A stretch of DNA of 64,000 bases from CALINF01 sp039980455 (GCA_039980455.1 JBDXCG010000003.1:620001-684000); one strand, 5' to 3'. Counted from the first letter of the stretch, positions 1-8,430 are shown. Made by a program: numbers and translations. The notes: generated from the sequence alone by a model not told the origin.

Positions 1-585
1 CCATCGCGCATGTTGGTGCCGCGGGCGAAGTTGGCCGAGGCAGAGGCGATTGCCGCTAAGGTTACCGAATCAGTATCCGTTGGCGACCCGCTGGCTGAAG
101 GTACAACGATGGGGCCTGTTGTGTCTGAGGTGCAGTTCAATAAGATCCAGGGATTGCTGGAAGAAGGTATCAAGGAAGGCGCTAAGCTGGTGACCGGTGG
201 TGTTGGACGGCCTGAAGGGTTGGACAAGGGCTACTACATTAAGCCAACTGTGTTCTCTGACGCGAACAACGATATGACGATTGCGCGTGAAGAAATCTTT
301 GGTCCCGTACTGACCATGATTCCTTACGACACCGAAGAAGAAGCGATCGATATTGCTAACGATACGCCTTACGGTCTTGCAGGCTATGTACAGAGCGAAG
401 ATATCGACCACGCTCGTGCAGTAGCGTCTCGGATTCGCGCGGGTAACATTCACGTGAATGGTGCCGCTGGCGGATACGACGTACCTTTTGGTGGCTTTAA
501 GCAGTCTGGCAATGGCCGTGAGTGGGGTCATCATGGCTTTACTGATTTCCTCGAAATCAAAGCCGTTGAGGGCTACGCTGCCTGA
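1..585 (+). CDS. NAD(P)+-dependent aldehyde dehydrogenase, C-terminal part (gene cut by window edge)
   Basis: This is the last third of an aldehyde dehydrogenase, which oxidises an aldehyde to a carboxylate in the cytoplasm. The reading frame is open from base 1. The first residues (PSRMLVP) match the stretch that directly follows the catalytic Cys in this family (usual context GQxCNAPxRMLVP), so the nucleophile lies just outside the window. Visible family motifs are EEIFGPVL and NDTPYGLAGYV, followed by the C-terminal PFGGFKQSGNGRE region. The stop codon lies two bases before the glycerol kinase start, which implies a shared transcript. The substrate cannot be read from this fragment; glyceraldehyde or another short aldehyde is only a guess from the neighbour. 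The internal ATG at 10 is not a real start. Confidence 0.93.
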   Translation, partial: PSRMLVPRAKLAEAEAIAAKVTESVSVGDPLAEGTTMGPVVSEVQFNKIQGLLEEGIKEGAKLVTGGVGRPEGLDKGYYIKPTVFSDANNDMTIAREEIFGPVLTMIPYDTEEEAIDIANDTPYGLAGYVQSEDIDHARAVASRIRAGNIHVNGAAGGYDVPFGGFKQSGNGREWGHHGFTDFLEIKAVEGYAA

Positions 586-587
586 TT

Positions 588-2078
588 ATGGGTAGTTACA
601 TCCTGGCAATCGACCAGGGCACTACTGGTAGCACGGTCGCGCTGATGGACGAGCGCGGTCGTGTCCAGGCCAGTGTCAATTATGAGTTTCCTCAGATTTA
701 TCCCCGACCCGGCTGGGTTGAGCACGACCCGCGGGCAATCTGGATATCGGTAGAAAAGGGCATCGCTGCGCTAATGCGCAAGAAGCTCTGTAAGCCTGCG
801 CAAATTGCCGCAATCGGCATAACTAATCAGCGCGAAACTTCGGTGTTGTGGGATCGACAATCAGGCGATCCATTGAACAATGCAATCGTTTGGCAGTGTC
901 GCCGGACAACTGATTTTTGCGAGAATCTTAAATCAGCCGGGCATGAGAACAGCGTTAAACGTAAAACGGGTCTTGTGCTCGATCCTTACTTTTCTGCCAG
1001 CAAGTTTCGCTGGCTACTCAAAAATACAACAGGCGCGTCGCGGTTGTTACGCAGTGGCCGTGTAGCGGCTGGCACTATCGATAGCTATCTCATCTGGCAG
1101 TTAAGCGCTGGCCAGGCACACGTGACGGATGTTTCGAATGCGTCGCGCACCAGTTTAATGAACCTCAAAACTGGCAACTGGGACAAGCAGCTATGTGATT
1201 TGTTTGAAGTACCGCAGCGCATACTGCCAGACATCGTTCCCTCTAGTGCGGTACTAGCCCACACTAAAGGTGTTAAAGGGCTGCCCGATGGTATCCCGAT
1301 AGCTGGCGTGGCTGGCGATCAGCAGTCCGCGTTATTTGGGCAGGCCTGTTTCGGTGCAGGTGACGCCAAGTGTACGTTTGGCACAGGGTCTTTCATTTTA
1401 ATGAATACCGGCTCGGAACTATTGCAGTCACGGGCAGGTTTGCTGACAACCGTGGCCTGGCAATTGGGCGAGAAGGGCAAGCCGGTGTACGCGCTGGAAG
1501 GCGGAGCATTTGTCTGTGGCGCTGCCGTGCAATGGCTGCGTGATGGTTTGAAGATCATAAAGAAAGCGCCGGATATTGAAGCATTGGCGGCGCAGGTGTC
1601 TGATCACGACGGCGTTGAATTTGTGCCTGCGCTGACCGGGTTAGGCGCTCCACACTGGGCACCCGAGGCACGCGGCACTCTGAGTGGCCTGACCCGCGGA
1701 ACGCAGTTAGGCCATATCGCGCGAGCAACACTGGACGCGATGGCATTACAGAATGCCGATATTCTACTGGCCATGGAGAGTGACCTTGGCAAGCGGATGA
1801 AACCATTGCGAGTAGACGGAGGTGCTGCAGCCAACAACCTGTTGATGCAGACTCAGGCCAATGTATTGGGTAGACAACTGATCAGGCCGCAACTGATTGA
1901 GACGACGGTGGCTGGTGCGTGTTATCTCGCAGGGCTCGGCGTCGGCTTGTGGGAGTCCCCTGCAGAAGTACGCAAGATCTGGCAGGTGGAACGCGCCTTC
2001 AAGGTTGAGATGTCCGCTGCTGCCCGTCGTAAGCGTATGGGCAGCTGGCACAAGGCCATTGATCGTACGCTGCTGTAA
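588..2078 (+). CDS. glpK: Glycerol kinase (FGGY family)
   Basis: Cytoplasmic enzyme that phosphorylates glycerol to sn-glycerol 3-phosphate with ATP. The protein has 496 residues, the usual GlpK length. The phosphate-binding motif DQGTTG lies at residues 9-14. Further hallmarks are GWVEHDP, GITNQRE, AGVAGDQQSALFGQ and the FGGY C-terminal signature around VDGGAAANN. It begins two bases after the aldehyde dehydrogenase stop, so translation is probably coupled. No glpF or glpD is visible in the window. The combination with an aldehyde dehydrogenase could serve glycerol or glyceraldehyde use, but this is inference. Other FGGY kinases (xylulose, gluconate) fit the motifs less well. Confidence 0.95.
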   Translation: MGSYILAIDQGTTGSTVALMDERGRVQASVNYEFPQIYPRPGWVEHDPRAIWISVEKGIAALMRKKLCKPAQIAAIGITNQRETSVLWDRQSGDPLNNAIVWQCRRTTDFCENLKSAGHENSVKRKTGLVLDPYFSASKFRWLLKNTTGASRLLRSGRVAAGTIDSYLIWQLSAGQAHVTDVSNASRTSLMNLKTGNWDKQLCDLFEVPQRILPDIVPSSAVLAHTKGVKGLPDGIPIAGVAGDQQSALFGQACFGAGDAKCTFGTGSFILMNTGSELLQSRAGLLTTVAWQLGEKGKPVYALEGGAFVCGAAVQWLRDGLKIIKKAPDIEALAAQVSDHDGVEFVPALTGLGAPHWAPEARGTLSGLTRGTQLGHIARATLDAMALQNADILLAMESDLGKRMKPLRVDGGAAANNLLMQTQANVLGRQLIRPQLIETTVAGACYLAGLGVGLWESPAEVRKIWQVERAFKVEMSAAARRKRMGSWHKAIDRTLL

Positions 2079-2098
2079 TCCGCTCGGGGAGATGGTTT

Positions 2099-2284
2099 AT
2101 GGCCGATATCCTGCCCTTCAAAAAGGTGTCACTACAGGAAAAGCACAAGGGTAAAACACTGTGCAAACACGGCCATCACAAATGGGTGGTCGACAAAGTA
2201 AAACAGTTTGATGTGAAGCAGGGTAGGCTGGTGACAGTGTATCGTTGTTCGCGCTGCGATAAACAGCGTGTGAAGTCCCATTAG
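2099..2284 (+). CDS. Small basic zinc-ribbon-like hypothetical protein
   Basis: A 61-residue Lys-rich protein of unknown function. It has a Cys/His cluster (C22, H24, H26, H27) and a CxxC pair (C50, C53), spaced as in a small zinc ribbon. The start at 2099 follows a GGGGAG ribosome-binding site at 2086-2091. It lies 20 bp after glpK and is probably the last gene of that transcript, ending before a pair of hairpins. The metal site is inferred from residue pattern only. Confidence 0.6.
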   Translation: MADILPFKKVSLQEKHKGKTLCKHGHHKWVVDKVKQFDVKQGRLVTVYRCSRCDKQRVKSH

Positions 2285-2311
2285 GAAATGTCTGCCCAAC
2301 TGACAATTTAG

Positions 2312-2356
2312 TCCCTGTTGCAGGGAGTATAAGGGCCCGTTGAGAGAGCGGGCCCT
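2312..2356. terminator. Two hairpins between convergent genes
   Basis: The gap between the small zinc-ribbon gene (+) and the aminotransferase gene (-) holds a TCCCTG/CAGGGA hairpin (2312-2326, 3-nt loop) and a perfect AGGGCCCG/CGGGCCCT hairpin (2332-2339 with 2349-2356). Neither has a long T tract, so a bidirectional terminator or mRNA 3'-end stabiliser is likely but not certain. Confidence 0.5.
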
Positions 2357-2377
2357 GTCAGATTGAAATTTTCCGCG

Positions 2378-3727
2378 TTAGGCGCTTGCGACCGCCGCCA
2401 CTTTTACTTCTCCCAAAACTTCCGTCACGCTTTTGCGGAAACGCTCTATGAAGAGATCGATTTCTTCATGTGAGATCGATAATGGCGGCGACATAACCAT
2501 GTGATCGCCAATGGCGCGGCATAGCAGGCCATTGTCGAGGCAACGTTGATGAATTTTTGGCCCAAGCGACTTGGCCGGCTGATCCAGTGGATCGAAGCTC
2601 ACGGCGCCGAGTATTCCAATATTTCGAATATCAATCACCTGAGGTAAGTCGCTGAGACTATGCAGAGCGTCCTCCCAGTATTGGCCCTTGGCTTCGCTAC
2701 CGCAGGTGAACAAGCCCTCGCGTTCGTAGATATCCAGTGCGGCTAATCCCGCGGCGGCGGCAACAGGCGTTCCTGCGTAGGTGTTGCCGTGGAAAAATTC
2801 AGGAATATTTGTCGGCGTATGATCAAATATCGTCTGCTGTATTTCGTCGCGAACGAACACGCCGCCCATGGGTACTGTTCCACCGTTGATGGCTTTCGCG
2901 CTGGTTATCAGGTCTGGTGTAACCCCAAAGCCAGTGCTGGCAAACGCCGATCCAGTGCGTCCAAAACCTGTAATCACTTCGTCGAAAATCAGTAAGATAT
3001 CGTGCTCGTCACACAACTCGCGGACCTTTTCCAGGTACCCCTTTGGCGGCGGCACCATGCCACCTGCGCCAGACACGGGCTCGATGATCACAGCGCAAAT
3101 GGAGTCAGCGCCGCGTAGGGTAATTATCTGCTCGAATGCCTCTACCATCTTTTGCGTGCCATGTTCGGGCAAACCGCGGCTGAACGCGTTGTTCTCTATA
3201 TCCAGCATGCCCGGCAGAAAGTCGACTTGCTCAAGTACCGGAAAGCCGTGCCTGTTGCTGGGTAATCCCTGCATCGAAGTACCGCCCACATTCACGCCGT
3301 GGTAGCCGTGCTCGCGAGAAATGAAGCGAGACTTGCTGCCTTTGCCTCGCGCATGTTGATACAGGTGAGCAATCTTGATGGCAGTATCTACCGCCTCAGA
3401 TCCAGAGTTAGTAAAGAAGACGCGGTTGATGTCTGCCGGTGTATGTTGCATTAGTCTCTCGGCAAACTTGAACGCAGGTGGCGTACCAAACTGGAAAGGA
3501 GGCGCAAAATCAATTTCCATTAATTGCGCGTGCACAGCGTCTGCGACTTCCTTGCGGCCGTGCCCGATGTTGCAGCACCACAGTCCCGCTGTGATATCCA
3601 GAACATCCTGGCCGCCTTCTTTGTAAAGAAAAGTACCGTCGGCGCGGGTAAAAATCCGCGGGTTATCGCGAAAGGCGCGAACGTTGGTGAAGGGTTGCCA
3701 CCAATTTTCCAGGCTGTAATCAGTCAT
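2378..3727 (-). CDS. Class III pyridoxal-phosphate aminotransferase (omega-amino acid:pyruvate type)
   Basis: PLP-dependent aminotransferase of 449 residues, cytoplasmic. Family hallmarks are the FFTNSGSEAVDTAIK loop, the PLP-pyridine aspartate in LIFDEVITGFGRTG, and the Schiff-base lysine in TSAKAINGG. Overall similarity is to beta-alanine/omega-amino acid:pyruvate aminotransferases. The start at 3727 follows AGAGGACAGGA. It lies 65 bp downstream of a succinate-semialdehyde dehydrogenase gene on the same strand. The pair would convert an omega-amino acid such as GABA or beta-alanine to a semialdehyde and then to an acid. The exact amino donor is not readable; diamine or taurine aminotransferases are alternatives. 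Confidence 0.9.
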   Translation of the reverse strand: MTDYSLENWWQPFTNVRAFRDNPRIFTRADGTFLYKEGGQDVLDITAGLWCCNIGHGRKEVADAVHAQLMEIDFAPPFQFGTPPAFKFAERLMQHTPADINRVFFTNSGSEAVDTAIKIAHLYQHARGKGSKSRFISREHGYHGVNVGGTSMQGLPSNRHGFPVLEQVDFLPGMLDIENNAFSRGLPEHGTQKMVEAFEQIITLRGADSICAVIIEPVSGAGGMVPPPKGYLEKVRELCDEHDILLIFDEVITGFGRTGSAFASTGFGVTPDLITSAKAINGGTVPMGGVFVRDEIQQTIFDHTPTNIPEFFHGNTYAGTPVAAAAGLAALDIYEREGLFTCGSEAKGQYWEDALHSLSDLPQVIDIRNIGILGAVSFDPLDQPAKSLGPKIHQRCLDNGLLCRAIGDHMVMSPPLSISHEEIDLFIERFRKSVTEVLGEVKVAAVASA

Positions 3728-3792
3728 GATCCTGTCCTCTTCTCTTTATCAGGCAGGGCGTAAGAGCCCTGAATTTCCAGTGCCGCTGCAGA

Positions 3793-5256
3793 TTAACTAT
3801 CCAGTCCACCCATCAGCATGTATTTAATTTCAACGTAATCGTCGATGCCGTACTTGGATCCTTCGCGACCCGAGCCGGATTCTTTTACGCCACCAAACGG
3901 GGCCATCTCGTTAGAGATAATGCCCTCATTGATACCAACGATGCCGTATTCAAGTGCCTCTGCCACACGCCAGACGCGCCCTATGTCGCGAGTATAAAAA
4001 TACGAAGCGAGCCCAAACTCGGTATCGTTCGCCATGGCAATAACGTCCTCCTCGGAGGAGAAACGTATGATAGGTGCAACCGGGCCGAAAATCTCATTCC
4101 GAAAAACCGCCATGTCTGACGTCACTTCCGTAAGAATAGTTGGCTGGTAAAAACAGCCTCCCAGTGCATGTGCGCTGCCACCCAGCGCCACCTTTGCGCC
4201 TTCGGCTACTGATGCACTAACCAGTTCGTCTACATCATTCACCGCGCTGGTGTTCACCAGGGGCCCAATGTCTATACCGTCTTGCGCGCCGTCACCGACA
4301 GTCATAGCAGCGGTAGCGGCAACCAGCTTTTCAACGAATGTGTCATAGATACTATCGTGAACAAACAGGCGGTTGGAGCACACGCAAGTCTGTCCTGCAT
4401 TGCGGTACTTTGAAATCAACGCACCTTCAATAGCAGCATCCATATCTGCATCTTCAAACACAATAAAGGGCGCGTTGCCGCCCAATTCCATCGAGGTCTT
4501 TTTTACTGTGTTTGCGCATTGTGCTTCCAGCATCTTGCCCACTGGCGTGCTCCCGGTAAATGTCAGCTTGCGGACAATGGGATTACCGGTCATCTCGCCA
4601 CCGATTTGTGAAGAGCCGCCGGCAATAACATTGAACACACCAGCTGGTACGCCAGCGCGCTCTGCCAGTTCAGCCATGGCAAACGCCGATAATGGAGTTT
4701 CTGCGGCAGGTTTGATGATAATGGAGCAACCCGCTGCCAGTGCGGGGGCAGCCTTACGCGCGATCATGGCGTTAGGAAAGTTCCAGGGTGTGATAGCAGC
4801 GACAACGCCCACTGGCTGTTTGATGCAAATGATCCGCTTATCGGAAGAGGGCGCGGGGATCACGTCGCCATCAATACGCTTGGCCTCTTCGCCAAACCAT
4901 TCCATAAATGCAGCGCCATAAGCGACTTCACCGCGGGACTCCGCCAAAACCTTACCTTGCTCCGCCGTCATGATAATGGCCAGGTCCTCTTGGTTGGCCA
5001 TCATGAGGTCGAACCACTTGCGCAGTACGTTGGCGCGGGTCTTCGCAGGTAGCATTTTCCATTCTTGCATCGCTCGATCTGCCGCCTCGATCGCGCGAGT
5101 GGTTTCAGCAGCGCCAAGTTTGGCAACCGTTGTAATCAGCTCACCGTTAGCGGGGTTAGTCACTGGAAACGTTGCGCCATCATCGGCGTCTACCCACTGG
5201 CCATCGATATAGGCCTGAGATTTAAGCAGGGAAGGGTCGGACAGTGACAAACTCAT
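3793..5256 (-). CDS. gabD: NAD(P)-dependent succinate-semialdehyde dehydrogenase
   Basis: Aldehyde dehydrogenase of 487 residues, the normal length for GabD. It contains the Rossmann-side motif ITPWNFPNAMIARK, the FTGSTPVGK turn, the general base in MELGGNAPFIV and the catalytic cysteine in AGQTCVCSNR, followed by EIFGPVAPI and PFGGVKESGSGREG. It oxidises succinate semialdehyde, or a close analogue such as malonate semialdehyde, to the acid. A good AAGGA site precedes the start. The gene lies between a LuxR-type regulator and an aminotransferase on the same strand. A palindrome at 5313-5328, about 60 bp before the start, is a likely operator. Confidence 0.9.
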   Translation of the reverse strand: MSLSLSDPSLLKSQAYIDGQWVDADDGATFPVTNPANGELITTVAKLGAAETTRAIEAADRAMQEWKMLPAKTRANVLRKWFDLMMANQEDLAIIMTAEQGKVLAESRGEVAYGAAFMEWFGEEAKRIDGDVIPAPSSDKRIICIKQPVGVVAAITPWNFPNAMIARKAAPALAAGCSIIIKPAAETPLSAFAMAELAERAGVPAGVFNVIAGGSSQIGGEMTGNPIVRKLTFTGSTPVGKMLEAQCANTVKKTSMELGGNAPFIVFEDADMDAAIEGALISKYRNAGQTCVCSNRLFVHDSIYDTFVEKLVAATAAMTVGDGAQDGIDIGPLVNTSAVNDVDELVSASVAEGAKVALGGSAHALGGCFYQPTILTEVTSDMAVFRNEIFGPVAPIIRFSSEEDVIAMANDTEFGLASYFYTRDIGRVWRVAEALEYGIVGINEGIISNEMAPFGGVKESGSGREGSKYGIDDYVEIKYMLMGGLDS

Positions 5257-5312
5257 GGCGTGAATCCTTATTAGTTGAAGGTTAGCTTAAGTATTGCAGA
5301 AAAATGTTGCCA

Positions 5313-5328
5313 TACCTGACTTCAGGTA
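5313..5328. promoter_or_regulatory. Perfect 16-bp palindrome upstream of gabD, candidate LuxR-type operator
   Basis: The sequence TACCTGA-CT-TCAGGTA is a perfect inverted repeat (7-bp arms, 2-bp centre) in the 119-bp gap between the LuxR-type regulator gene and gabD. Its ACCTG/CAGGT ends resemble half-sites bound by LuxR-family HTH proteins. Its position 57-72 bp before the gabD start suits activation or repression of gabD and the aminotransferase. The assignment to the adjacent regulator is inference. Confidence 0.55.
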
Positions 5329-5375
5329 GACAAATTGTTTGTTGGCCTGGCGTCGCCGCAGAATCTGTCGCTAAG

Positions 5376-6209
5376 CTAGCTGTGGCCGCGCTGGGAGAGT
5401 AGGTCGGGAATCGGATCTTGGTTGTCGGTCAGTGGTTGTGCAAGCGCATCAAAGAATAGCGAAAACAGTGCATTGTGTGAGGATAATCCCAGCTTGTGAT
5501 AAATGTTCTTGCGATGCACCTGCTCGGTTTGGGTGCTGATACCCAGGCTGCTGGCCACTGCTTTAGAAGGGTAACCACGTAGTACCAGTTGAACGACGTC
5601 ACGCTCTCGGGGTGTTAGCAGGCTGCTGCCAAAGGACTGCAAGACCTTTTGAACCTGGTCGTGCAAATCCGTCTGACCTGCCATTGTTCCTTCCAGGCTA
5701 CCTGGCCAGTGCTTACGCACCAATGCGGCGACAACATCACCAGCATCTGCCAGCGCGGATTTTTCTGTCTCGGTGTAGGGCCCCAGGGCGGGCGTGCGCT
5801 CCAGAGAAATTGCCAGCGGGATGCCACCACCGCTTTCAACCAAAAAGCCCGTATGATCAGCAACGCCATTTGAGCGGTAGTACAGTGCATAGTAATCGCT
5901 GTCGGCAAAATTGGGCGGCGCAATATCCAGTATGTGAAAGTAGCCTCGTCTGCCCGAACGGGCGGCCAGATAGAGCGGGGACAATAACCAGAGCCCATCA
6001 CGGTAAGCGCCACCGAAACCAGGTTGATCTCCAGCGTGTAGCGCATTATGCAGCACGGTAAGCGCGCTGTGTTCGGGGTAGCCCATGATGACGGCACTAT
6101 CGAAGGCTGCTACCTCTTTCAACCAGTTCAGCAGGTGCTGTGGAAACGAGGCATGGCCTAGCGCAGAAATTGCCGTTGGCAGGAGGGAAACCGGTAGAGA
6201 GTGTGGCAA
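5376..6209 (-). CDS. LuxR-family transcriptional regulator
   Basis: A 277-residue DNA-binding regulator. The C-terminal part, about residues 198-258, is a LuxR-type helix-turn-helix: LLTPRERDVVQLVLRGYPSK, then SLGISTQTEQVHRKNIYHKLG. The N-terminal about 180 residues form an uncharacterised sensor-like region with no receiver aspartate pattern and no clear acyl-homoserine-lactone pocket. It lies 17 bp after pspF on the same strand and upstream of gabD and the aminotransferase, which it probably regulates through the palindrome at 5313-5328. The signal it senses is unknown; an amino acid or catabolite is plausible from the neighbours. Confidence 0.85.
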   Translation of the reverse strand: MPHSLPVSLLPTAISALGHASFPQHLLNWLKEVAAFDSAVIMGYPEHSALTVLHNALHAGDQPGFGGAYRDGLWLLSPLYLAARSGRRGYFHILDIAPPNFADSDYYALYYRSNGVADHTGFLVESGGGIPLAISLERTPALGPYTETEKSALADAGDVVAALVRKHWPGSLEGTMAGQTDLHDQVQKVLQSFGSSLLTPRERDVVQLVLRGYPSKAVASSLGISTQTEQVHRKNIYHKLGLSSHNALFSLFFDALAQPLTDNQDPIPDLLSQRGHS

Positions 6210-6226
6210 AGAATCTGCACCTTGCG

Positions 6227-7273
6227 TTAGTGGCGGCGCCTTCGGCCGCCCAATCCATGTTTTCTAACCAGTCCGCGCACCTGATCATAAGTCAGACCGA
6301 GGGTATCTGCGGTCAGTCGCTGATTATGCCCGTTTTTAGCCAGAGCTTCTTCTACCAACTTGCGCTCAATGCTTTCCATTCGTTGCGTGAAATCCGGTTC
6401 AGCAACTTGGTCCGCAATATTGGCGGCATTGGGCTGCGTGTGTTCCGGTCGCTCGACTAACAGAGCATCGGATTGATCGATGGCCGCATCAACCGCGGGG
6501 TAGGGTGAGACGAAAGGGTCAATCACGATTTCGTCGACGGGTGTTGTCGGATCGCCCCAGCGGTAGATCGAGCGCTCGACCACGTTCTTTAGTTCGCGCA
6601 CATTTCCCGGCCAGCGGTAAGCCTGAAGGGTGGATAGCGCCTTTGCGGAAAACCCCGGAAACATTTCCCAGCCAAGCTCAGCTGTCATCAGTATCGCAAA
6701 GTGCTGCGCCAACGGTTCGATATCTTCCATGCGCTGGCATAGGGCCGGCAAGTGCACGACATCAAAGCTCAGTCGGTCGAGAAGGTCGTGTCGGAACAGG
6801 TTGTCATCCGCCATGGCTCTAAGGTCGGCATTGGTTGCAGCCGCGATCCGCACGTCGACTCTCAGCGTTTCCTGGCCACCCAGGCGCTCAAATTCGCCGT
6901 ATTCCACTAGTCGGAGGAGCTTCTCCTGAAGCCGGCCAGACATAGTGGCAATTTCATCCAGGAATAGGGTGCCGCCATCTGCGCGCTCAAAGCGCCCTTG
7001 GCGGGTGCGGGTAGCCCCGGTAAACGCGCCTGGCTCATGGCCAAATAGCTCTGACTCCAACAGGCTCTCTGCTATGGCGGCGCAATTGACCTTAACGAGG
7101 GGGGCGTCCCAGCGTGTGGAGAGGAAGTGTAAGCGCTCCGCCGCGAGTTCTTTGCCGGTTCCGCGCTCACCCAAAATCAGGACAGGCCGATTAATGGGGG
7201 CGAGGTAGGATATCCGGTCAAGTGCCTCCGCAAATGCCTGCGAATTGCCAACCATGCCTTCTTGCGTTCTCAT
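6227..7273 (-). CDS. pspF: Phage shock protein operon activator PspF (sigma-54 enhancer-binding protein)
   Basis: Sigma-54-dependent AAA+ activator of 348 residues without an N-terminal receiver domain, as is typical of PspF. Walker A (GERGTGKE) is at residues 35-42, the sigma-54 contact loop GAFTGA at 82-87 and Walker B (GTLFLDEI) at 101-108. The Fis-type HTH lies near the C terminus (HNQRLTADTLGLTYDQVRG). It is divergent from the psp operon, whose sigma-54 promoter lies at 7410-7425. By analogy with the known system, PspA holds it inactive until membrane stress. The luxR gene follows 17 bp downstream and may be co-transcribed, which is not the usual psp arrangement. Confidence 0.95.
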   Translation of the reverse strand: MRTQEGMVGNSQAFAEALDRISYLAPINRPVLILGERGTGKELAAERLHFLSTRWDAPLVKVNCAAIAESLLESELFGHEPGAFTGATRTRQGRFERADGGTLFLDEIATMSGRLQEKLLRLVEYGEFERLGGQETLRVDVRIAAATNADLRAMADDNLFRHDLLDRLSFDVVHLPALCQRMEDIEPLAQHFAILMTAELGWEMFPGFSAKALSTLQAYRWPGNVRELKNVVERSIYRWGDPTTPVDEIVIDPFVSPYPAVDAAIDQSDALLVERPEHTQPNAANIADQVAEPDFTQRMESIERKLVEEALAKNGHNQRLTADTLGLTYDQVRGLVRKHGLGGRRRRH

Positions 7274-7289
7274 ATAGGTAAATTAAACC

Positions 7290-7305
7290 ATTTACAGTGG
7301 TAAAT
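7290..7305. promoter_or_regulatory. Inverted repeat in the pspF-psp divergent region
   Basis: ATTTAC-AGTG-GTAAAT lies 17 bp upstream of the pspF start codon. It could overlap the pspF promoter as an autoregulatory site or be part of a PspF upstream activating sequence. PspF sites lack a sharp consensus, so this is tentative. Confidence 0.3.
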
Positions 7306-7409
7306 AAAGCCCAGTAAGGAGTTAAAAAAGCCGTATTGGGCGAGTGCGAGTAATTAAAAAGCGGTCACAATCCTTATAAAAATCAATGAAAACAATAAGA
7401 TAGAAAAAC

Positions 7410-7425
7410 TGGCACGATAACTGTA
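7410..7425 (+). promoter_or_regulatory. Sigma-54 promoter of the psp operon
   Basis: TGGCACGATAACTGTA matches the sigma-54 consensus TGGCACGN4TTGCA. The -24 GG is at 7411-7412 and the -12 element (GT in place of GC) at 7423-7424, with correct spacing. It lies 72 bp before the first gene of the psp operon and faces away from pspF. A transcription start near 7435-7437 is predicted. Confidence 0.8.
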
Positions 7426-7497
7426 TTAGTTAGGGCGTAGCTCACACAGGTTCACAGATGTTATTGCTACGAAAAATTCCCTCAGGGAGTAAAGCAC

Positions 7498-7680
7498 ATG
7501 CAACACAAAGACGAGAGAAAGTGGATTTACGCGTCGCTGTTGGTGACATGCAGTGTCATCAGCCTCGTCATGGGCCTGGCGACAGGTCTCTGGACAATGT
7601 TCCAGATGGTAGTCGTCGTTGAGCTGTTGTTTTGGATAGGAGCACCTGTGCGGTCACAACATGACGGCAGGACAGGGTAG
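7498..7680 (+). CDS. Small inner-membrane protein, first gene of the psp operon
   Basis: A 60-residue hydrophobic protein. A charged N terminus (MQHKDERKW) is followed by two closely spaced hydrophobic stretches, about residues 11-32 and 34-48, so it probably forms a helical hairpin in the inner membrane. A GGGAG ribosome-binding site sits about 8 bp before the ATG. It lies between the sigma-54 promoter and pspA, with 20 bp to pspA, so it should be induced with the phage shock response. I do not recognise it as PspB, C, D, E or G. The function is unknown; a membrane-stress sensor or PspA anchor would fit the position. Confidence 0.7.
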   Translation: MQHKDERKWIYASLLVTCSVISLVMGLATGLWTMFQMVVVVELLFWIGAPVRSQHDGRTG

Positions 7681-7700
7681 TCACACTAAGGAGAAGCACA

Positions 7701-8393
7701 ATGGGTATTTTTTCCCGCATGACAGACATTATTAACTCCAACATTAATTCGCTGCTGGACCAGGCGGAAGATCCTGAAAAGATGATCCGCTTGATCATTC
7801 AGGAAATGGAAGACACGTTGGTTGAGGTTCGCAGTTCTTCGGCGCGGGTATTGGCTGATCGCAAGGGAGCTGCGCGCAAATTGGAGCAAGTGCAGGCAGA
7901 GGCTGACAGTTGGGAAGAAAAAGCCCGACTCGCCATTAGTAAGGGTCGCGAAGACCTGGCCCGGGCAGCGCTGCAGGAAAAACGCGCCATAGAGGAGGAG
8001 GTTACTCTTGTAGAAGCGGAGCTCAAGGCGACCGATGAGCACATCGCACAGCTTAATGTTGAGGTAGCACAATTGCAGCAGAAGCTGACCGATGCGAAGG
8101 CAAAGCAGAAAGCATTGATGATGCGTAGTAAGACGGTTGAGTCTCGCATTAAGGTGAAGCGTCAGATGCACCGTGAAGCACTCGACACCGCCTTCCAGCG
8201 CTTCGATCACTTCGAGCGCCGCATGGATACCCTCGAAAGCCAGCTTGAATCAATGGACGTTGGTAGAGATGTGCCACCGGACCTGGCTGCCGAGATAGAT
8301 TCGCTGGAAGAAGATGAGCGAATCAATGATGAACTGGCGCGCCTTAAGAGTGAAATGCACGATAATGCCAAGCCTGCTGAAAATAATGGCTGA
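7701..8393 (+). CDS. pspA: Phage shock protein A (ESCRT-III-like membrane-stress protein)
   Basis: PspA of 230 residues, the usual length. It begins with the amphipathic helix MGIFSRMTDIINSNINSLLD, which binds stressed membrane and restrains PspF. The rest is almost wholly helical and coiled-coil, with family features EDPEKMIRLIIQEMEDTLVEV and long Glu/Lys/Gln-rich heptads. A GGAGAAGC ribosome-binding site precedes the ATG. It assembles at the cytoplasmic face of the inner membrane to limit proton leakage. It is followed by a hairpin and then pspB. Confidence 0.97.
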   Translation: MGIFSRMTDIINSNINSLLDQAEDPEKMIRLIIQEMEDTLVEVRSSSARVLADRKGAARKLEQVQAEADSWEEKARLAISKGREDLARAALQEKRAIEEEVTLVEAELKATDEHIAQLNVEVAQLQQKLTDAKAKQKALMMRSKTVESRIKVKRQMHREALDTAFQRFDHFERRMDTLESQLESMDVGRDVPPDLAAEIDSLEEDERINDELARLKSEMHDNAKPAENNG

Positions 8394-8430
8394 AGCAAAC
8401 AGGGTGTGTTTGGCTTACTGGAATGTTAAT

